A stretch of DNA of 64,000 nucleotides from Streptomyces sp. ICC1 (GTDB lineage: Bacteria > Actinomycetota > Actinomycetes > Streptomycetales > Streptomycetaceae). The number at the start of each line of letters is the position of its first letter. Position 1 is the first letter of the stretch. The DNA lies in contig NZ_CP030287.1 in the NCBI RefSeq assembly GCF_003287935.1, positions 6,909,227-6,973,226 of the forward strand, in the 5' to 3' direction. Made by a program: the position numbers and the translations under genes. Positions 43,578-53,531 of the stretch are shown here, piece after piece. The notes below the pieces were generated by a model, which ran no database searches, was not told the DNA's origin, and worked only from the letters and a program-made list of their open reading frames with translations.

Positions 43578-44646
43578 GTGCGCGCGGTGGTGTTCGAGCG
43601 GTACGGGGAGCGGGCCGAGGTACGGGAGGTGGCCGATCCGGCCCCGGCCGCCGGCGGAGTGGTGGTACGGGTCGAGGCGACCGGGCTGTGCCGCAGCGAC
43701 TGGCACGGGTGGATGGGGCACGACCCGGACATCGTGCTGCCGCACGTACCCGGGCACGAACTGGCCGGCGTGGTGGAGGCGGTGGGATCCGGGGTCACCC
43801 GCTGGCGTGCCGGGGACCGCGTCACGGTCCCCTTCGTCTGCGCGTGCGGGAGCTGCGCCGAGTGCGCCGCCGGCCAGCACCAGGTGTGCGTCCGCCAGAC
43901 GCAGCCCGGGTTCACCCACTGGGGGTCCTTCGCCGAGTTCGTGGCGCTGGAGCACGCCGATGTGAACCTGGTCGCCGTGCCGCGGGAGTTGTCCTTCGAC
44001 ACGGCGGCGGGGCTGGGCTGCCGGTTCGCGACGGCGTTCCGTGCGGTGGTCGCCCGGGGGCGGGCGGCGCCGGGCGAATGGGTCGCCGTGCACGGCTGCG
44101 GCGGCGTGGGGCTGTCCGCCGTGATGGTCGCGGTGGCCGCGGGGGCCCGGGTGGTGGCCGTGGACACGGCTCCCGGGGCGCTGGAGCTGGCGCGGCGGTT
44201 CGGCGCCGCGCACGGCGTGGCTCCCTCCCGGGGCGATGCTGCCGAGGCCGTCCGGGAGTTGACGGGCGGCGGCGCCCACCTGTCGCTGGACGCCCTGCTC
44301 ACCGGTGACGGCGGCGGCTTCGGTGGCCGGGCTGCGCAGGCGCGGGCGGCACGTCCAGGTCGGACTGCTGCCGGCGGCCGGGGGAACCGCGGCGCTGCCG
44401 ATGGAGCGGGTCATCGGCTGGGAGCTGGAGGTCCTGGGCAGCCACGGGATGGCGGCGCACGCGTACCCCCCGATGATGGAGCTGGTCCGCTCCGGGGCCT
44501 TGCGCCCGGACCTGCTGGTCACGGCCGTGATCCCGCTCGACGCGGCTCCGGCCGCCCTGGCCGCGATGGGCACGGCCCCGGGCGGCGGGGTCACGATCAT
44601 CCGGCCGGGGGAGGGCTCGGCCGCCTCCCCGGGATCATCCGGGTGA
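43578..44646 (+). pseudogene. Zinc-dependent alcohol dehydrogenase, frameshifted
   Basis: A medium-chain dehydrogenase. The catalytic zinc site is seen in [11 protein letters not shown] and PGHELAG, the structural zinc cysteines in [17 protein letters not shown], and the NAD(P) loop in [12 protein letters not shown]. After HLSLDAL (near 44298) the frame is lost and the rest of the protein ([22 protein letters not shown] to the end) continues one base over. Restoring two bases in GCCCTG-CTCACC would give the expected [10 protein letters not shown]. It is a recent pseudogene or a sequencing error. GTG at 43578 is 8 bp after GGAGG. Confidence 0.8.
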
Positions 44647-45612
44647 GAGTTCGCCCCGCAGGGCGGGCAGGAGTTTGGCCTCGGCCCATTCCAGGAAGGG
44701 CCGCTGGTGGTCCCCGCCGATCTGGACGAGGGCGACTTCGGTGAACCCGGCTTCCGCGTACCGGCGCACCGCTTCGGTGAACGCCTCGACGTCGTCACCG
44801 CACGGGACGGCCTCGGCGATGTCCGCGGGCCGGACGTGCCGGGAGGCCTGGTCGAAGCCGACGGGACCGGGGAGTTCGGCATTGACCTTCCAGCCGCCGA
44901 GGGACCAGCGGAACTGGTCGTGGGCGCGGGCGACCGCCGCCTCGCGGTCGGTGTCGTAGCAGACCGCCAGCTGGCCCACGCGCGGCTTGCCCGCGCCGCC
45001 GTGCTCGTCGAACCGGGCCAGGAGCTGCCGTTTGGGCTCCGTGGCGATCGCGAGATCGCCGTACCGGCCGGCGAGCTCGCAGGAGCGGGGCCCGGAGACC
45101 GCGATCCCGATCGGAGGCGGCTCGTCGGGGAGGTCCCAGAGCGTGGCGTTCTCGATGTCGTAGTGGGCGCCGTGGTGGCTCACGCTCTCCCCGGAGAACA
45201 GGTGCCGGATGATGTCCACGGCCTCTTCGAGCATGTCCAGCCGCACGTGGGCGGCCGGCCAGCCGGCCCCCACGACATGTTCGTTCAGATGCTCCCCCGA
45301 GCCCAGCCCCAAGCGGAAGCGCCCCTCGGACAGGATCTGCATCGTCGCCGCCTTCTGCGCGACGACCGCGGGGTGGTAGCGGAAGGTCGGACAGGTCACG
45401 TACGTCATCAGCGGGATCCGGGACGTGGCCTGCGCGGCCGCGCCCAGGACGCTCCAGGCATAGGGCGAGTGGCCCTGGGACTCCAGCCAGGGGGAGTAGT
45501 GGTCGGAGGTGACGGAGAAGTCGAATCCGGCCTCCTCCGCTCCCACCACGTGGGACACCAGCTCACGCGGTCCGGCCTGCTCGGTCATCATCGTGTACCC
45601 GATTCGCACCAT
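44635..45612 (-). CDS. LLM-class F420-dependent oxidoreductase
   Basis: A 325-residue TIM-barrel flavin-type enzyme of the F420-dependent branch: [52 protein letters not shown] and [15 protein letters not shown], close to F420-dependent glucose-6-phosphate dehydrogenase-like proteins. The hydride acceptor is cofactor F420; the substrate is not inferable. It overlaps the end of the broken alcohol dehydrogenase by 12 bp on the opposite strand. Confidence 0.9.
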   Translation of the reverse strand: MVRIGYTMMTEQAGPRELVSHVVGAEEAGFDFSVTSDHYSPWLESQGHSPYAWSVLGAAAQATSRIPLMTYVTCPTFRYHPAVVAQKAATMQILSEGRFRLGLGSGEHLNEHVVGAGWPAAHVRLDMLEEAVDIIRHLFSGESVSHHGAHYDIENATLWDLPDEPPPIGIAVSGPRSCELAGRYGDLAIATEPKRQLLARFDEHGGAGKPRVGQLAVCYDTDREAAVARAHDQFRWSLGGWKVNAELPGPVGFDQASRHVRPADIAEAVPCGDDVEAFTEAVRRYAEAGFTEVALVQIGGDHQRPFLEWAEAKLLPALRGELSPG

Positions 45613-45716
45613 GCGGCGCGCCTTGCCCGGATCCCGTCCCCGAAACCCCCCGCGGGGCGGGAACCGCCCGCGCCGCCGCCCGGCAGCGGGTGAGCGGAGC
45701 GGTCCGGGCGGGGTTC

Positions 45717-45956
45717 TCAGCGGTCTCCACCGCCCGTCGGCCTCGGGCGGTCCGGGCCGGCCTGCTCCTCGCGGCCGATGCCCGGGCGCTGCCGTTTGGC
45801 CTGATGGCCTCCGGCATCCGTGTCGCCCCGGCCCTCGCCAGGGCGCCGTACGACGGCGTCGTCCGCCTGCTGCCGGGCCTCGCGGTCCCCGCTCTCCCCC
45901 ACCGCTTCGGACGGGGTCGTGCGCGGGCGGCGCCGGGACTTCTCGTGTTCCGTCAT
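45717..45956 (-). CDS. Small hydrophilic protein, unknown
   Basis: A 79-residue protein rich in Arg, Gly, Asp and Pro with no hydrophobic segment, probably disordered. The main support is a good ribosome binding site, GGAAGAGGACGAG, directly before the ATG. No family is recognised. Confidence 0.45.
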   Translation of the reverse strand: MTEHEKSRRRPRTTPSEAVGESGDREARQQADDAVVRRPGEGRGDTDAGGHQAKRQRPGIGREEQAGPDRPRPTGGGDR

Positions 45957-46126
45957 CTCGTCCTCTTCCGGTTCCTGTTGTACGGGTGGTGCGGGTCTTC
46001 GGCGACTACCCCGTCCCGGCCCCCTCAGACGCCCGGGCCGCTGGACCCGGGACGCACTCCCCCGCCCTTCCGGGAAGTCCGCAGGCGGGGGGCTTGTGGT
46101 GGGTGGGAGCGCATCGCTACAGTCCT

Positions 46127-46142
46127 GATTACACGTGTAATC
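46127..46142. promoter_or_regulatory. Perfect 16-bp A/T-rich palindrome
   Basis: GATTACACGTGTAATC is fully self-complementary and stands out in a region of very high GC. It lies between two minus-strand small genes, 171 bp upstream of the start of the hydrophilic protein and 23 bp beyond the stop of the membrane-anchored one. It looks like a dimeric regulator site rather than a terminator. Confidence 0.5.
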
Positions 46143-46164
46143 GTGCGCGGGCGTCGGGCGGGGG

Positions 46165-46413
46165 TCAGCGGTCCGCGCGGTGGCGGCGGAGCATCGAGAA
46201 GCCCAGGCCCGCCGCGCCCACGGCCGCCAGGCCGACGCCGCCCGCGATGAGAAGCGGGCCCTCGCCGGAGCCGTCAGCGGTGGCCGTCGTGGCCGAGATG
46301 TCCGTGGGGGCCGGCGCTTCCGTCTCGAAGGCCTGGGCGGCCGGCAGGGCCAGGGCGGTCACGGCCCCGGCGGCGGCGACGGCTGCGGCTGCGGTGCGGA
46401 AGGTGGCGCGCAC
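46165..46413 (-). CDS. Small secreted, C-terminally membrane-anchored protein
   Basis: An 82-residue protein with a signal peptide (AVTALALPAAQA-FET), a short Thr/Ala/Asp-rich exterior part and a C-terminal membrane helix (GPLLIAGGVGLAAVGAAGLGF) ending in the basic tail LRRHRADR. The layout resembles sortase substrates, but no LPxTG or LAxTG motif precedes the helix. Function unknown. Confidence 0.7.
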   Translation of the reverse strand: MRATFRTAAAAVAAAGAVTALALPAAQAFETEAPAPTDISATTATADGSGEGPLLIAGGVGLAAVGAAGLGFSMLRRHRADR

Positions 46414-46470
46414 GGGTGGTTCCCCTCGGGTCGGCGTCGCCTGTGGTCTCGGGTCGGGCGCGGCACTCTT

Positions 46471-46502
46471 TCAAGTGGTCGAGTGCTCAAGTGCTCGAGT
46501 GG
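46471..46502. repeat. Period-8 repeats upstream of the membrane-anchored small protein
   Basis: Four successive 8-bp units alternate CAAGTG and CGAGTG half-sites about 60-90 bp upstream of the small-protein start. They could be an array of regulator half-sites or simple slippage. Confidence 0.45.
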
Positions 46503-46604
46503 TTTGCCCCGGCGACGGAGACGACGTTACGGGGGGCGTGTTCTGGCCGTCCATCGGTCACGTAACGGTTGTCCGGACAGCCGCCCGCGAAGGCGTTAAG
46601 GCGT

Positions 46605-46643
46605 GCGAAGGCCCTCCCGGCCATGGACCGGGAGGGCCTTCGC
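46605..46643. terminator. Terminator hairpin after the 68-residue gene
   Basis: A perfect 16-bp stem (GCGAAGGCCCTCCCGG with its complement) and a 7-nt loop, 18 bp beyond the stop codon of the adjacent minus-strand gene. Confidence 0.8.
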
Positions 46644-46660
46644 GACGACGACGGCCTGCC

Positions 46661-46867
46661 TCAGCTCAGACCCCTGCTGCGCTCGCCGATGCGGTCGCCC
46701 TGCGGGGTTCCCGCCCGCTTGAGCTCCGCCTTCGTGTGCGCCCCGCCCTTGACCTTGGTCCGGACGGGACCGTCGAAGCCGTGCGCCTGTGCGGCGCGCG
46801 GGAGGCGGGTCGCCTCCACCGCCTTCGCGACAACCGCCTGGAAGTCCTGCTTCTGCTCTTTGCTCAT
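46661..46867 (-). CDS. Small basic/hydrophilic protein, unknown
   Basis: A 68-residue protein (MSKEQKQDFQAVVAKAVE ... GGAHTKAELKRAGTPQGDR) with high Lys/Arg and no hydrophobic segment. The start is backed by GGGAGTGACGACGGG, and a strong terminator follows the stop. An imperfect inverted repeat (CGTAT ... ATACG) lies about 65 bp upstream. Not assigned to a family. Confidence 0.65.
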   Translation of the reverse strand: MSKEQKQDFQAVVAKAVEATRLPRAAQAHGFDGPVRTKVKGGAHTKAELKRAGTPQGDRIGERSRGLS

Positions 46868-46984
46868 CCCGTCGTCACTCCCTCAACACTCAACGCTCAA
46901 GACTCGGGGCATCCAATCGGACTACTGGGATCGTATGCAGATATACGTACCAATGCACCCGGACGGGGCGTAAAGAATGGTGGA

Positions 46985-49093
46985 TCAAGGCCCCTGCGGC
47001 GTCGGGCGCTCCGGCGTACCGAGCACCTCCACGATCAGTTCCTCCGGACACGGCGTCCCCCGCGGCAGCTGGTACTTCGCCGCCACCCGGTACTCCCCCG
47101 GCGCCGGCGCCAGCAGCTCCGTCCACACGTCTCCGGTGGCGTCCGGGACCGCCGAGAACAGGCAGCCGGCCGTGTTCTCGTACTGCTTGCCCTTCGGCTC
47201 CGCGGAGGCCTCGGGCTCCTTCGACGCCCCCGTCCTCTTCGGATCCGCCGTCTTCTTCGACTCCGCCGCCCTCTTCGATTCCGCCGTCTCCTGCGGCGGC
47301 GCCACCGGCCTGCCCTCGCCGTCCACCAACCCCAGCCACGGCGAATGCGGGATCCGCACCAGCACCCGCCCGGCCTGCTTCACGTCGATGACGAGCTGGT
47401 CGGCGCTCGCCCGCACCACCGTCGCGGGGCCCGCGACCAGGTCCGTCGGGTTCACCACCTTGAAGAGCTGCCAGTTCGCGTCGCCCCACACCTGCTGGAG
47501 GTACGGGAGCCCCTCGCGCACCAGCTTCGCCTCGTCGCGCCCGCCCTCGTCGGGGTTGTCGGCGGGCAGCACGACGTAGTGCACGGCCCAGCGGTCCAGC
47601 CACTCGCGGTAGCTGTCGGCCGTCAGGGTGTCGTCGTAGAAGAGCGGGTTCCGCTCCAGGTCGGCCTGCCGGTTCCAGCCGCGCGCGAGGTTCACGTACG
47701 CGGGGAAGGCGGAGGATTCCCGGTGGCTGCTGGCCGGGACCACCTCGACGCGGCCGCGGTCGGCGTTCGCCTTCTGCAGCTGGTCCACCAGCGGGGCCAG
47801 CTCCCGGCTCCAGGAGGCCAGCGGGGTGGTGCGGACGATGTCGGTGACGCTGTTGACGGTGATCCAGGCGGTCACGCCGACGAGGGCGAGCACCAGCCCG
47901 TACCAGCGCCGCGTGCGCCCCCGAAGCAGCCTGCGCCTCGCCGGAGACGCCGGAGACCCCGGAGACGCCGGAAACCCCGGAGACGCCGCCGACGCCTCCC
48001 CGCCCCGCGCGGCCTCGTACGGGAGGGCCGCGAGCAGCACCGCCCCGCCGAACAGCATCGCCAGCCGGGTCACGTTTGACCCGACCTGCGAGTCGATCGC
48101 CCAGGTCAGGGCCACCCCGAGGGCGTAGATCGCGGACGCGGTCCGGACCGTCTTCCAGCCCTTCGGTACGAGGAACAGCGCGGCCAGCGCGCAGCCGAAC
48201 GGAAGCGCCGCCGAGATCAGCTTCATCGGCTGCGTCCCCGAGAACGGGAACAGCCACGACGACAGCCCGACCACCGCCGCCGGGGCCAGCCCCAGCGCGT
48301 ACGCGCCCGGGCGCCGGCCGTTCAGGAACAGCGCGGCCGCGATCAGCCCGAGGAACAGCCCGGCGACCGGGCTGGAGGCGGTGGCGAGCGCCGCGAGCGG
48401 AGCCGCCGCGGCGGCCTTCGCCCAGCGCCGCTCGGCCCATTTGCGGGGCCAGCAGAAGACCGCGGCGACGGCCCCGAGCGCGAACATCACGCCGAGCCCG
48501 AAGGTGACCCGGCCCGACACGGCGTTGCACAGCAGCCCGTACACCCCGGCCAGCGCGGGCCACAGCGGCTCGCGCACGGCGCCGCGGCAGCGGGTCAGGA
48601 TCATCGCCAGCAGCCCGGCCGAGACCGTACCGGCGATCATGATCGTGGTGCGGACGCCGATCATGTACATCACGTACGGCGAGACCACGCTGTACGAGAC
48701 CGGGTGCATCCCGCCGTACCAGGCGAGGTTGTACGCCGAGTCGGGATGGCGGCCCACGAACTCGGCCCAGGCGTCCTGCGCGGCGAGGTCGCCGCCGCTG
48801 TTGGCGACGGCGAAGAACCAGACCAGGTGCAGCAGCGCGGCCAGCCCGGTGGCGACGGCCACGGGATGCAGCCGCGCCCACCCGAGGGCCGGCCCGAAGG
48901 CACGGCGCAGGGGGCCGGCGGCGGCCCCGGCCTCGGTCTCGCCGGAGGCCGCCGGGGCCGCCGGGGCCGCAACAACCGGGCCGGAGCCCGGGCCCGAGGC
49001 CGGAGCCGGAGCCGCGTCCGAGGCCGGAGCCGCGTCCGGGCCGTGCGCCGGGTCCTGCGCCCGGTCCTGCGTCTGTCGCTCAGCGGTGGTCAC
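46985..49093 (-). CDS. Large polytopic membrane protein (GT-C-like), function unknown
   Basis: A 702-residue protein. An Ala/Pro/Gly-rich cytoplasmic N-terminus of about 65 residues is followed by some 10-12 membrane helices, with large loops after the first helices (DAWAEFVGRHPDSAYNLAWYGGMHPVSYS). Then comes a roughly 250-residue extracytoplasmic C-terminal domain containing a Lys/Glu-rich repeat (ESKRAAESKKTADPKR). The DxD-like early loop and helix pattern recall GT-C glycosyltransferases or conserved Streptomyces integral membrane proteins. It sits downstream of the S11 carboxypeptidase gene, separated by a strong hairpin, so a cell-envelope role is likely but unproven. Confidence 0.75.
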   Translation of the reverse strand: MTTAERQTQDRAQDPAHGPDAAPASDAAPAPASGPGSGPVVAAPAAPAASGETEAGAAAGPLRRAFGPALGWARLHPVAVATGLAALLHLVWFFAVANSGGDLAAQDAWAEFVGRHPDSAYNLAWYGGMHPVSYSVVSPYVMYMIGVRTTIMIAGTVSAGLLAMILTRCRGAVREPLWPALAGVYGLLCNAVSGRVTFGLGVMFALGAVAAVFCWPRKWAERRWAKAAAAAPLAALATASSPVAGLFLGLIAAALFLNGRRPGAYALGLAPAAVVGLSSWLFPFSGTQPMKLISAALPFGCALAALFLVPKGWKTVRTASAIYALGVALTWAIDSQVGSNVTRLAMLFGGAVLLAALPYEAARGGEASAASPGFPASPGSPASPARRRLLRGRTRRWYGLVLALVGVTAWITVNSVTDIVRTTPLASWSRELAPLVDQLQKANADRGRVEVVPASSHRESSAFPAYVNLARGWNRQADLERNPLFYDDTLTADSYREWLDRWAVHYVVLPADNPDEGGRDEAKLVREGLPYLQQVWGDANWQLFKVVNPTDLVAGPATVVRASADQLVIDVKQAGRVLVRIPHSPWLGLVDGEGRPVAPPQETAESKRAAESKKTADPKRTGASKEPEASAEPKGKQYENTAGCLFSAVPDATGDVWTELLAPAPGEYRVAAKYQLPRGTPCPEELIVEVLGTPERPTPQGP

Positions 49094-49164
49094 GCCGACG
49101 TACTCCCCAACACGACACGATGAATCTCCGGTGTCCGATCCGCTCCGGCCCGCTCTGCTCGTAG

Positions 49165-49208
49165 ACGCGCTCCGGCGCCCCGGGGTTGCCCGGGGCGCCG
49201 GAGCGCGT
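49165..49208. terminator. Strong hairpin between the carboxypeptidase and the membrane protein gene
   Basis: A perfect 20-bp GC-rich stem with a GTTG tetraloop, about 60 bp after the carboxypeptidase stop codon. It should end that transcript and insulate the downstream gene. Confidence 0.85.
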
Positions 49209-49223
49209 CACTCCCAGCCGGCG

Positions 49224-49287
49224 TCAGCCGACTCGGGTCAGCCGACTCGAGTCAGCCGGCCGGCTCCCGTCAGCCGACGCGCGTCAG
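49224..49287. repeat. Tandem copies of the carboxypeptidase stop region
   Basis: The last 18 coding bases (TCAGCCGACGCGCGTCAG on the plus strand, encoding LTRVG-stop on the other) recur in near-identical form at 49224, 49238 and partly 49252, with a 14-bp period. Each copy again contains a stop. It looks like slippage that duplicated the gene's end. Confidence 0.6.
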
Positions 49288-52185
49288 CTTCTTGCCGATG
49301 CCCGGCGCCGCGAGGTCGCTCTGCAGCGCCACCGGCACCTTCACCTGGCTGGCGCCCGACCCGACGGTCAGCACACCGATCTCCGAGCCCGCCTTGGCGG
49401 TCATCGGAATCTTGGCGGCGCCGTCACCCAGCTTGACCTCGACGGTGACGGAAGGCCAGCCGACCGCCTCCACGTCCGCGGTGGCCACGACCGGGACGCG
49501 GCCGCCGAGGCCGTCGTCCACGTAGCCGACGACGTCGCCCTTCTTGACGATGTTCGCGGCCGTCAGCGCCTTCTGCGTGGCCAGCATGACGTCCTTGCTG
49601 GCCGAGATCGCGGTACCGAGGATCGGCACCCCGTGCTGGCCGAGGACCGCGCCCACGATCAGCTGGTTGGTCTTGCCGACCTTCTTCTCGGCCGCGAAGA
49701 GCAGATTGCCGCCGGCCTTCGTGGTGGAGCCGGTCTTGATGCCCAGCGAGCCGTTGAAGGGAACCAGGTCGTTGTAGTTCCGCCAGGACTTGCCGGAGGG
49801 GTCGATCCAGTTCGGCAGCTTGGTGATCGCGATCAGCTCCGGCATCTCGACGATCTTGAGTCCGAGCTTGACCTGGTCCTCGGCGGTGCTGACCGTCGTC
49901 GCGTCCAGACCCGAGGGGTCCGTGTACGTGGTGTTGGTCATGCCGAGTTCCTTGGCCGTGGCGTTCATCTTCTTGACGAACGCCTCCTGCCCGCCGTCCC
50001 AGCGCGCTAGCAGCCGCGCGACGTTGTTGGCGGACGGGATCATGATCGCGGCGAGGGCGTCGTACTGCGAGATCTTGTCGCCCTCCTTCAAGTTGTTGAC
50101 CGTGGACTCGCCCTCGGTCTCCTTCTTGCCGTCGTCGACCGCCGTCTTGTCGACGGGGATCATCTGGCCCTTCTCCCCCTTCTTCATGGGGAAGTCCTTG
50201 AGGATGACGTACGCCGTCATCGCCTTCGCGACGCTGCCGATCGCGACGGGCTTCTGCTCGCCGAAGGTGCCGACGGGCCCGAGGCCGGCCGCGGCCACGT
50301 ACGCCTGGCCCTCCTTCGGCCACGGGAGGGACGGGGCCCCGCCCTCGAAGGTGTACGAGGTCTTCGCCGTCATCTGGAGCGTCGGCTCGGGCAGCGGGCG
50401 CACGAGCTGGACGACGGCGAGGATGACCGCCAGGAGCACGAGGATCGGGGCGTAGATCTTGAACCGCCGCACGGCGGTCCGGGTCGCGCTCGGCGGCGGG
50501 GGCGGGTTGTTGGTGAGGTCCGCCAGCATGTCGAGCGGCGGCTTGGGCGGCAGCGGCTGCTGCGTGGTCCGCTCGGACGACTGCGCGGCGGGCACCTGGG
50601 GCGCCCGCGCGGCGGCCGGGGCCGGGGCGGGTGCCGGAGCCTGGGCCGGGGCGGGTGCCGGAGCCTGGGCCTGGGCCGGGGCGGGCGCTGCCGGGGCCGC
50701 GGCCGGGTTGGGCTGCGGCGGCGGATACGGCCCGGGGGCGGCGGGCGAAGCCGTCCTCGACGTCGACCCGTCATCGGTCCGCAGCGGTACGAAGGTGCTC
50801 GCCCGCTCCCCGCCGACGGCGTGGGGCGGGACCGGCCGGGAGGCCCCGGGCTTGATGGCCCGGAACACGGCGGTCCGCTCGCTGTCGGCCGGCTCGTCGG
50901 CGGCCTGAGCGGCGGCCGGAGCAGCGCCTTGGCCGGGGCCCTGGCCGGCACCTTGGCCGGCGGGCTTCACCGCGCGGAAGACGGCGGTGCGCTCGCTGTC
51001 GGCGGGCTCGTCGGCGGCCGGGCGCCCGGGGGTCCCGGCACCGGTACGCGGCCCAGGGCCGTCGGCGGCACCGGACGGCGCGGCGGACGGACCCCCGACG
51101 CGCCCGGAAGCGGAACCGGGTTCGCGGTCGGCGACCGGAGGCTTCACGGCACGGAACACGGCCGTGCGCTCGCTGTCGACCGGCTCGGCGGGCGCGGCCG
51201 CCGCGGGCTTGCCGGAGCCCGCGGAAGCACCCGCCGGGCCGTCACCCGTACGCGCGCCAGAGCCGCCCCCAGGGGCGGAACCGGCGGCCGGACGCCCGGA
51301 AGCGGAACCCACACCGGGGCCACCGGCCACGGGCCGGGAATCCGCGACCGGCGGCACCACGGCACGGAACACGGCGGTGCGCTCACTGTCGACCGGCGCG
51401 GCCGGAGCGGGCGGAGTCGCCTGACCAGTAGGAACGACCGGAACAGGCTTGCCCGAGCTCCCGGACGCACCCGCAGGGCCCTCGCCCGTACGCGCGGCGG
51501 AGCCGCCCTCGGGGGCGGAGCCTGCGCTCGAACGACCGGAAGCGGAATCCACCGGGGAGTCACCGGCCGCGGGCCGGGCATCGGCGACCGGCGGCGTCAC
51601 CGCACGGAACACGGCGGTGCGCTCGCTGTCGACCGGCGCGGCGGGCCCGGCCGCGACGGGCCGGCCCGAAGCCGCCTCACGAGCCGCGGACCCCTCGCCC
51701 ACGGACGCGGAAGCGGAAGCGGAAGCGGGACTTGAGCCGGAGCCGGAGGCAGCACCAGAGCCCGAGCTGGAGCCGGAGCCGGAGCCGGAGTCCGAGCCGG
51801 AGCCCGAGCCCGGGTCCGCACCGGAACCGGAAGGCGGACCGGAAGGCGCTCCGGAATCCGCGCCGGAGGCCGGGACGGAATCCGCACCGGAATCCCGGCC
51901 GGAATCCGCCGCCGCTTCGGGCAGGGCCTCGAAGACCTCGGTCCGCGCGCCCGGTGCCGCCTCCTCCGGCTCGTCACCGGTGGGCGAGGACTCCGCCGTG
52001 GCGACCCACGCCGCCACCGCTTCCCTCAGCGGATCGGGTGCCGCGGACCCCTCCTCGGGGTCCCGCGGACGGAACACCGAGACCCTCGGGTCACGCCCCT
52101 CGGAGGACTCCGCTGCCCCCGACGCTCCTTCATCAACCGACTTGTCGGGGGACTCGCCCGCCACCAGTTCCTCCTCGATCGCCAT
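49270..52185 (-). CDS. D-alanyl-D-alanine carboxypeptidase (S11) with a long repeat-bearing cytoplasmic domain
   Basis: A 971-residue protein, far longer than the usual 400. Residues 1-570 are cytoplasmic, acidic and Pro/Ala/Gly-rich. They carry five copies of SERTAVFRA(V/I) near residues 187, 267, 342, 400 and 438, plus a weaker TEVFEAL and a late [10 protein letters not shown] motif. One membrane helix (about 575-597) is followed by the peptidase: [10 protein letters not shown] (SxxK), SANNVARLL (SxN) and GIKTGSTTK (KTG). The enzyme trims the terminal D-Ala of peptidoglycan. The repeated Ser/Thr motifs look like docking or phosphorylation sites for an eukaryotic-type kinase or FHA protein, but that is inference. 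Confidence 0.88.
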   Translation of the reverse strand: MAIEEELVAGESPDKSVDEGASGAAESSEGRDPRVSVFRPRDPEEGSAAPDPLREAVAAWVATAESSPTGDEPEEAAPGARTEVFEALPEAAADSGRDSGADSVPASGADSGAPSGPPSGSGADPGSGSGSDSGSGSGSSSGSGAASGSGSSPASASASASVGEGSAAREAASGRPVAAGPAAPVDSERTAVFRAVTPPVADARPAAGDSPVDSASGRSSAGSAPEGGSAARTGEGPAGASGSSGKPVPVVPTGQATPPAPAAPVDSERTAVFRAVVPPVADSRPVAGGPGVGSASGRPAAGSAPGGGSGARTGDGPAGASAGSGKPAAAAPAEPVDSERTAVFRAVKPPVADREPGSASGRVGGPSAAPSGAADGPGPRTGAGTPGRPAADEPADSERTAVFRAVKPAGQGAGQGPGQGAAPAAAQAADEPADSERTAVFRAIKPGASRPVPPHAVGGERASTFVPLRTDDGSTSRTASPAAPGPYPPPQPNPAAAPAAPAPAQAQAPAPAPAQAPAPAPAPAAARAPQVPAAQSSERTTQQPLPPKPPLDMLADLTNNPPPPPSATRTAVRRFKIYAPILVLLAVILAVVQLVRPLPEPTLQMTAKTSYTFEGGAPSLPWPKEGQAYVAAAGLGPVGTFGEQKPVAIGSVAKAMTAYVILKDFPMKKGEKGQMIPVDKTAVDDGKKETEGESTVNNLKEGDKISQYDALAAIMIPSANNVARLLARWDGGQEAFVKKMNATAKELGMTNTTYTDPSGLDATTVSTAEDQVKLGLKIVEMPELIAITKLPNWIDPSGKSWRNYNDLVPFNGSLGIKTGSTTKAGGNLLFAAEKKVGKTNQLIVGAVLGQHGVPILGTAISASKDVMLATQKALTAANIVKKGDVVGYVDDGLGGRVPVVATADVEAVGWPSVTVEVKLGDGAAKIPMTAKAGSEIGVLTVGSGASQVKVPVALQSDLAAPGIGKKLTRVG

Positions 52186-52350
52186 ACGCCCGGCTGTCCG
52201 AATGTCTAACAGTGTCCCGTCTCGGGTGCATCGCCCCCGTGATAGACGAGAACGACATAGCTGACGGTTCCCCCACAAAGCAGGCAGGCACTCTCGACAG
52301 ATGAATGTGAGAGGCGTCACCCTGTCACTCATCCACGCGGGGAGGCATGG

Positions 52351-53085
52351 ATGGGCAAGAGCCGCAGAACGATTCCGGAGGAGCTCCTGCTGCTCGCATT
52401 GGACCCGGCCACGGGTACCACGGCGCAGCCGCAGTCGCTCGACCTCGGCCTGGCCGGGGCACAGCTAGTGGAGCTGGCTCTGGCAGGACGGATAGCCCCT
52501 GATGGGGATCGTATCGCCGTGGTGATGCCACGGCCGACAGGAGATCCGACTCTGGACTCCGCACTGGAACTGCTGCGCAGGCGCGGCAGCCCGGTTCGGG
52601 CCGTCCACTGGATCGGCGGACCCCGACTGGGGCTCCGCCAGGTGTACCTCGCTCACTTGGAGCGTTGCGGCATGGTCAGTGCCGTCGCGGGCCAGATGTG
52701 CGGGGTGCTGCCGACGACTCGCTACCAAGCGACCGACACGGCGATCAGCCGGGAGATCCGTGCCCGGCTGGACAGTGCGATCCGCACCGGTGTACCCCCG
52801 GACCCGCGGACCGCGGCGCTTGCCGCCCTGGCCCACGCGGTCGGACTCGGCAAGCACCTGTACCCCGGCAACGAGGGGCGGTCGTCCAGGTCCCGACTGC
52901 GGGACCTGATCCGGCACGACCCGATGGGCGGACTGGTGGCGCACGCCGTCATGGACGTCCAGAACGGCGTGGCCGCACAGCCGCGCCGCGACCGGGCACC
53001 GGCCCAGCCCACCCGGGCGACGGCCACGGCCGTTCCGCTGCAACCGCGACGGACCGGAGCGATGGCCCGCGCGGCCGCGCACTGA
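52351..53085 (+). CDS. GPP34-family (GOLPH3-like) protein
   Basis: A 244-residue GPP34 protein: IPEELLLLALDPATG at the N-terminus, then AGAQLVELALAGRIAPDGDRI and a helical core ending NEGRSSRSRLRDLIRHDPMGGLVAHAV. Eukaryotic relatives bind phosphatidylinositol-4-phosphate. Streptomyces has many copies of unknown role, possibly at membranes. GGGGAGGC precedes the ATG; it is divergent from the carboxypeptidase gene. Confidence 0.9.
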   Translation: MGKSRRTIPEELLLLALDPATGTTAQPQSLDLGLAGAQLVELALAGRIAPDGDRIAVVMPRPTGDPTLDSALELLRRRGSPVRAVHWIGGPRLGLRQVYLAHLERCGMVSAVAGQMCGVLPTTRYQATDTAISREIRARLDSAIRTGVPPDPRTAALAALAHAVGLGKHLYPGNEGRSSRSRLRDLIRHDPMGGLVAHAVMDVQNGVAAQPRRDRAPAQPTRATATAVPLQPRRTGAMARAAAH

Positions 53086-53531
53086 ACCGCCGGCCGGGCA
53101 CGCAGTACGGGTCGGACACGCAGTACGAGCACGAGGACAAGCGCGAGCTGCGGTACCAGTACCAGCACGACAGGCAGCACGCGCAGCACACGTAACGCCA
53201 CTGCCGTGGCCGGCGTCCCTCAGACCCGGTCCGGGAGCCGCCAGCGCGCGGGGTGGCGAGGCCGGTACGCCGGCCCCGCCGCCCCGCGCGTTTGCGTTGC
53301 GGCCCGGTCCCGGCAACCCGGTCCCGGCAACCCGGTCCCGGCAACCCGGTCCCGGAGGCCCGATCCCGGGAACCCGATTCCGGCGGCCCGGTGCCGGCAA
53401 CCCGATCCGGACAGCCCGTTCCGGACCCCATCCGGGCCGTTCCCCAGCGAGGCCGCACGCTTCGGTGGCAGTCTGCTCACCAGCAGGCACGCAGAGAGAC
53501 AGCGAGAGAAGAAGGCGGAGGTGCCGTTCAC
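53086..53531. other. Non-coding region with GC-rich direct repeats
   Basis: About 450 bp between the GPP34 and XRE genes without a convincing gene. The unit CCCGGTCCCGGCAA is repeated three times exactly from 53303 to 53344, then in decaying form to about 53403. GGAGGTG at 53517-53523 is the ribosome binding site of the next gene. Confidence 0.6.

Noticed and set aside
46165..46413. Small anchored protein considered as a chaplin or sortase substrate
   Set aside because: It lacks the chaplin core and cysteines and has no LPxTG/LAxTG motif.
49224..49260. Repeated LTRVG-stop sequence considered as an attachment site
   Set aside because: The copies are tandem with a 14-bp period and there is no integrase or tRNA; slippage explains them.
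53303..53403. Direct repeats that could suggest a CRISPR array
   Set aside because: Units are 14 bp, contiguous and without unique spacers, and no cas gene is present.
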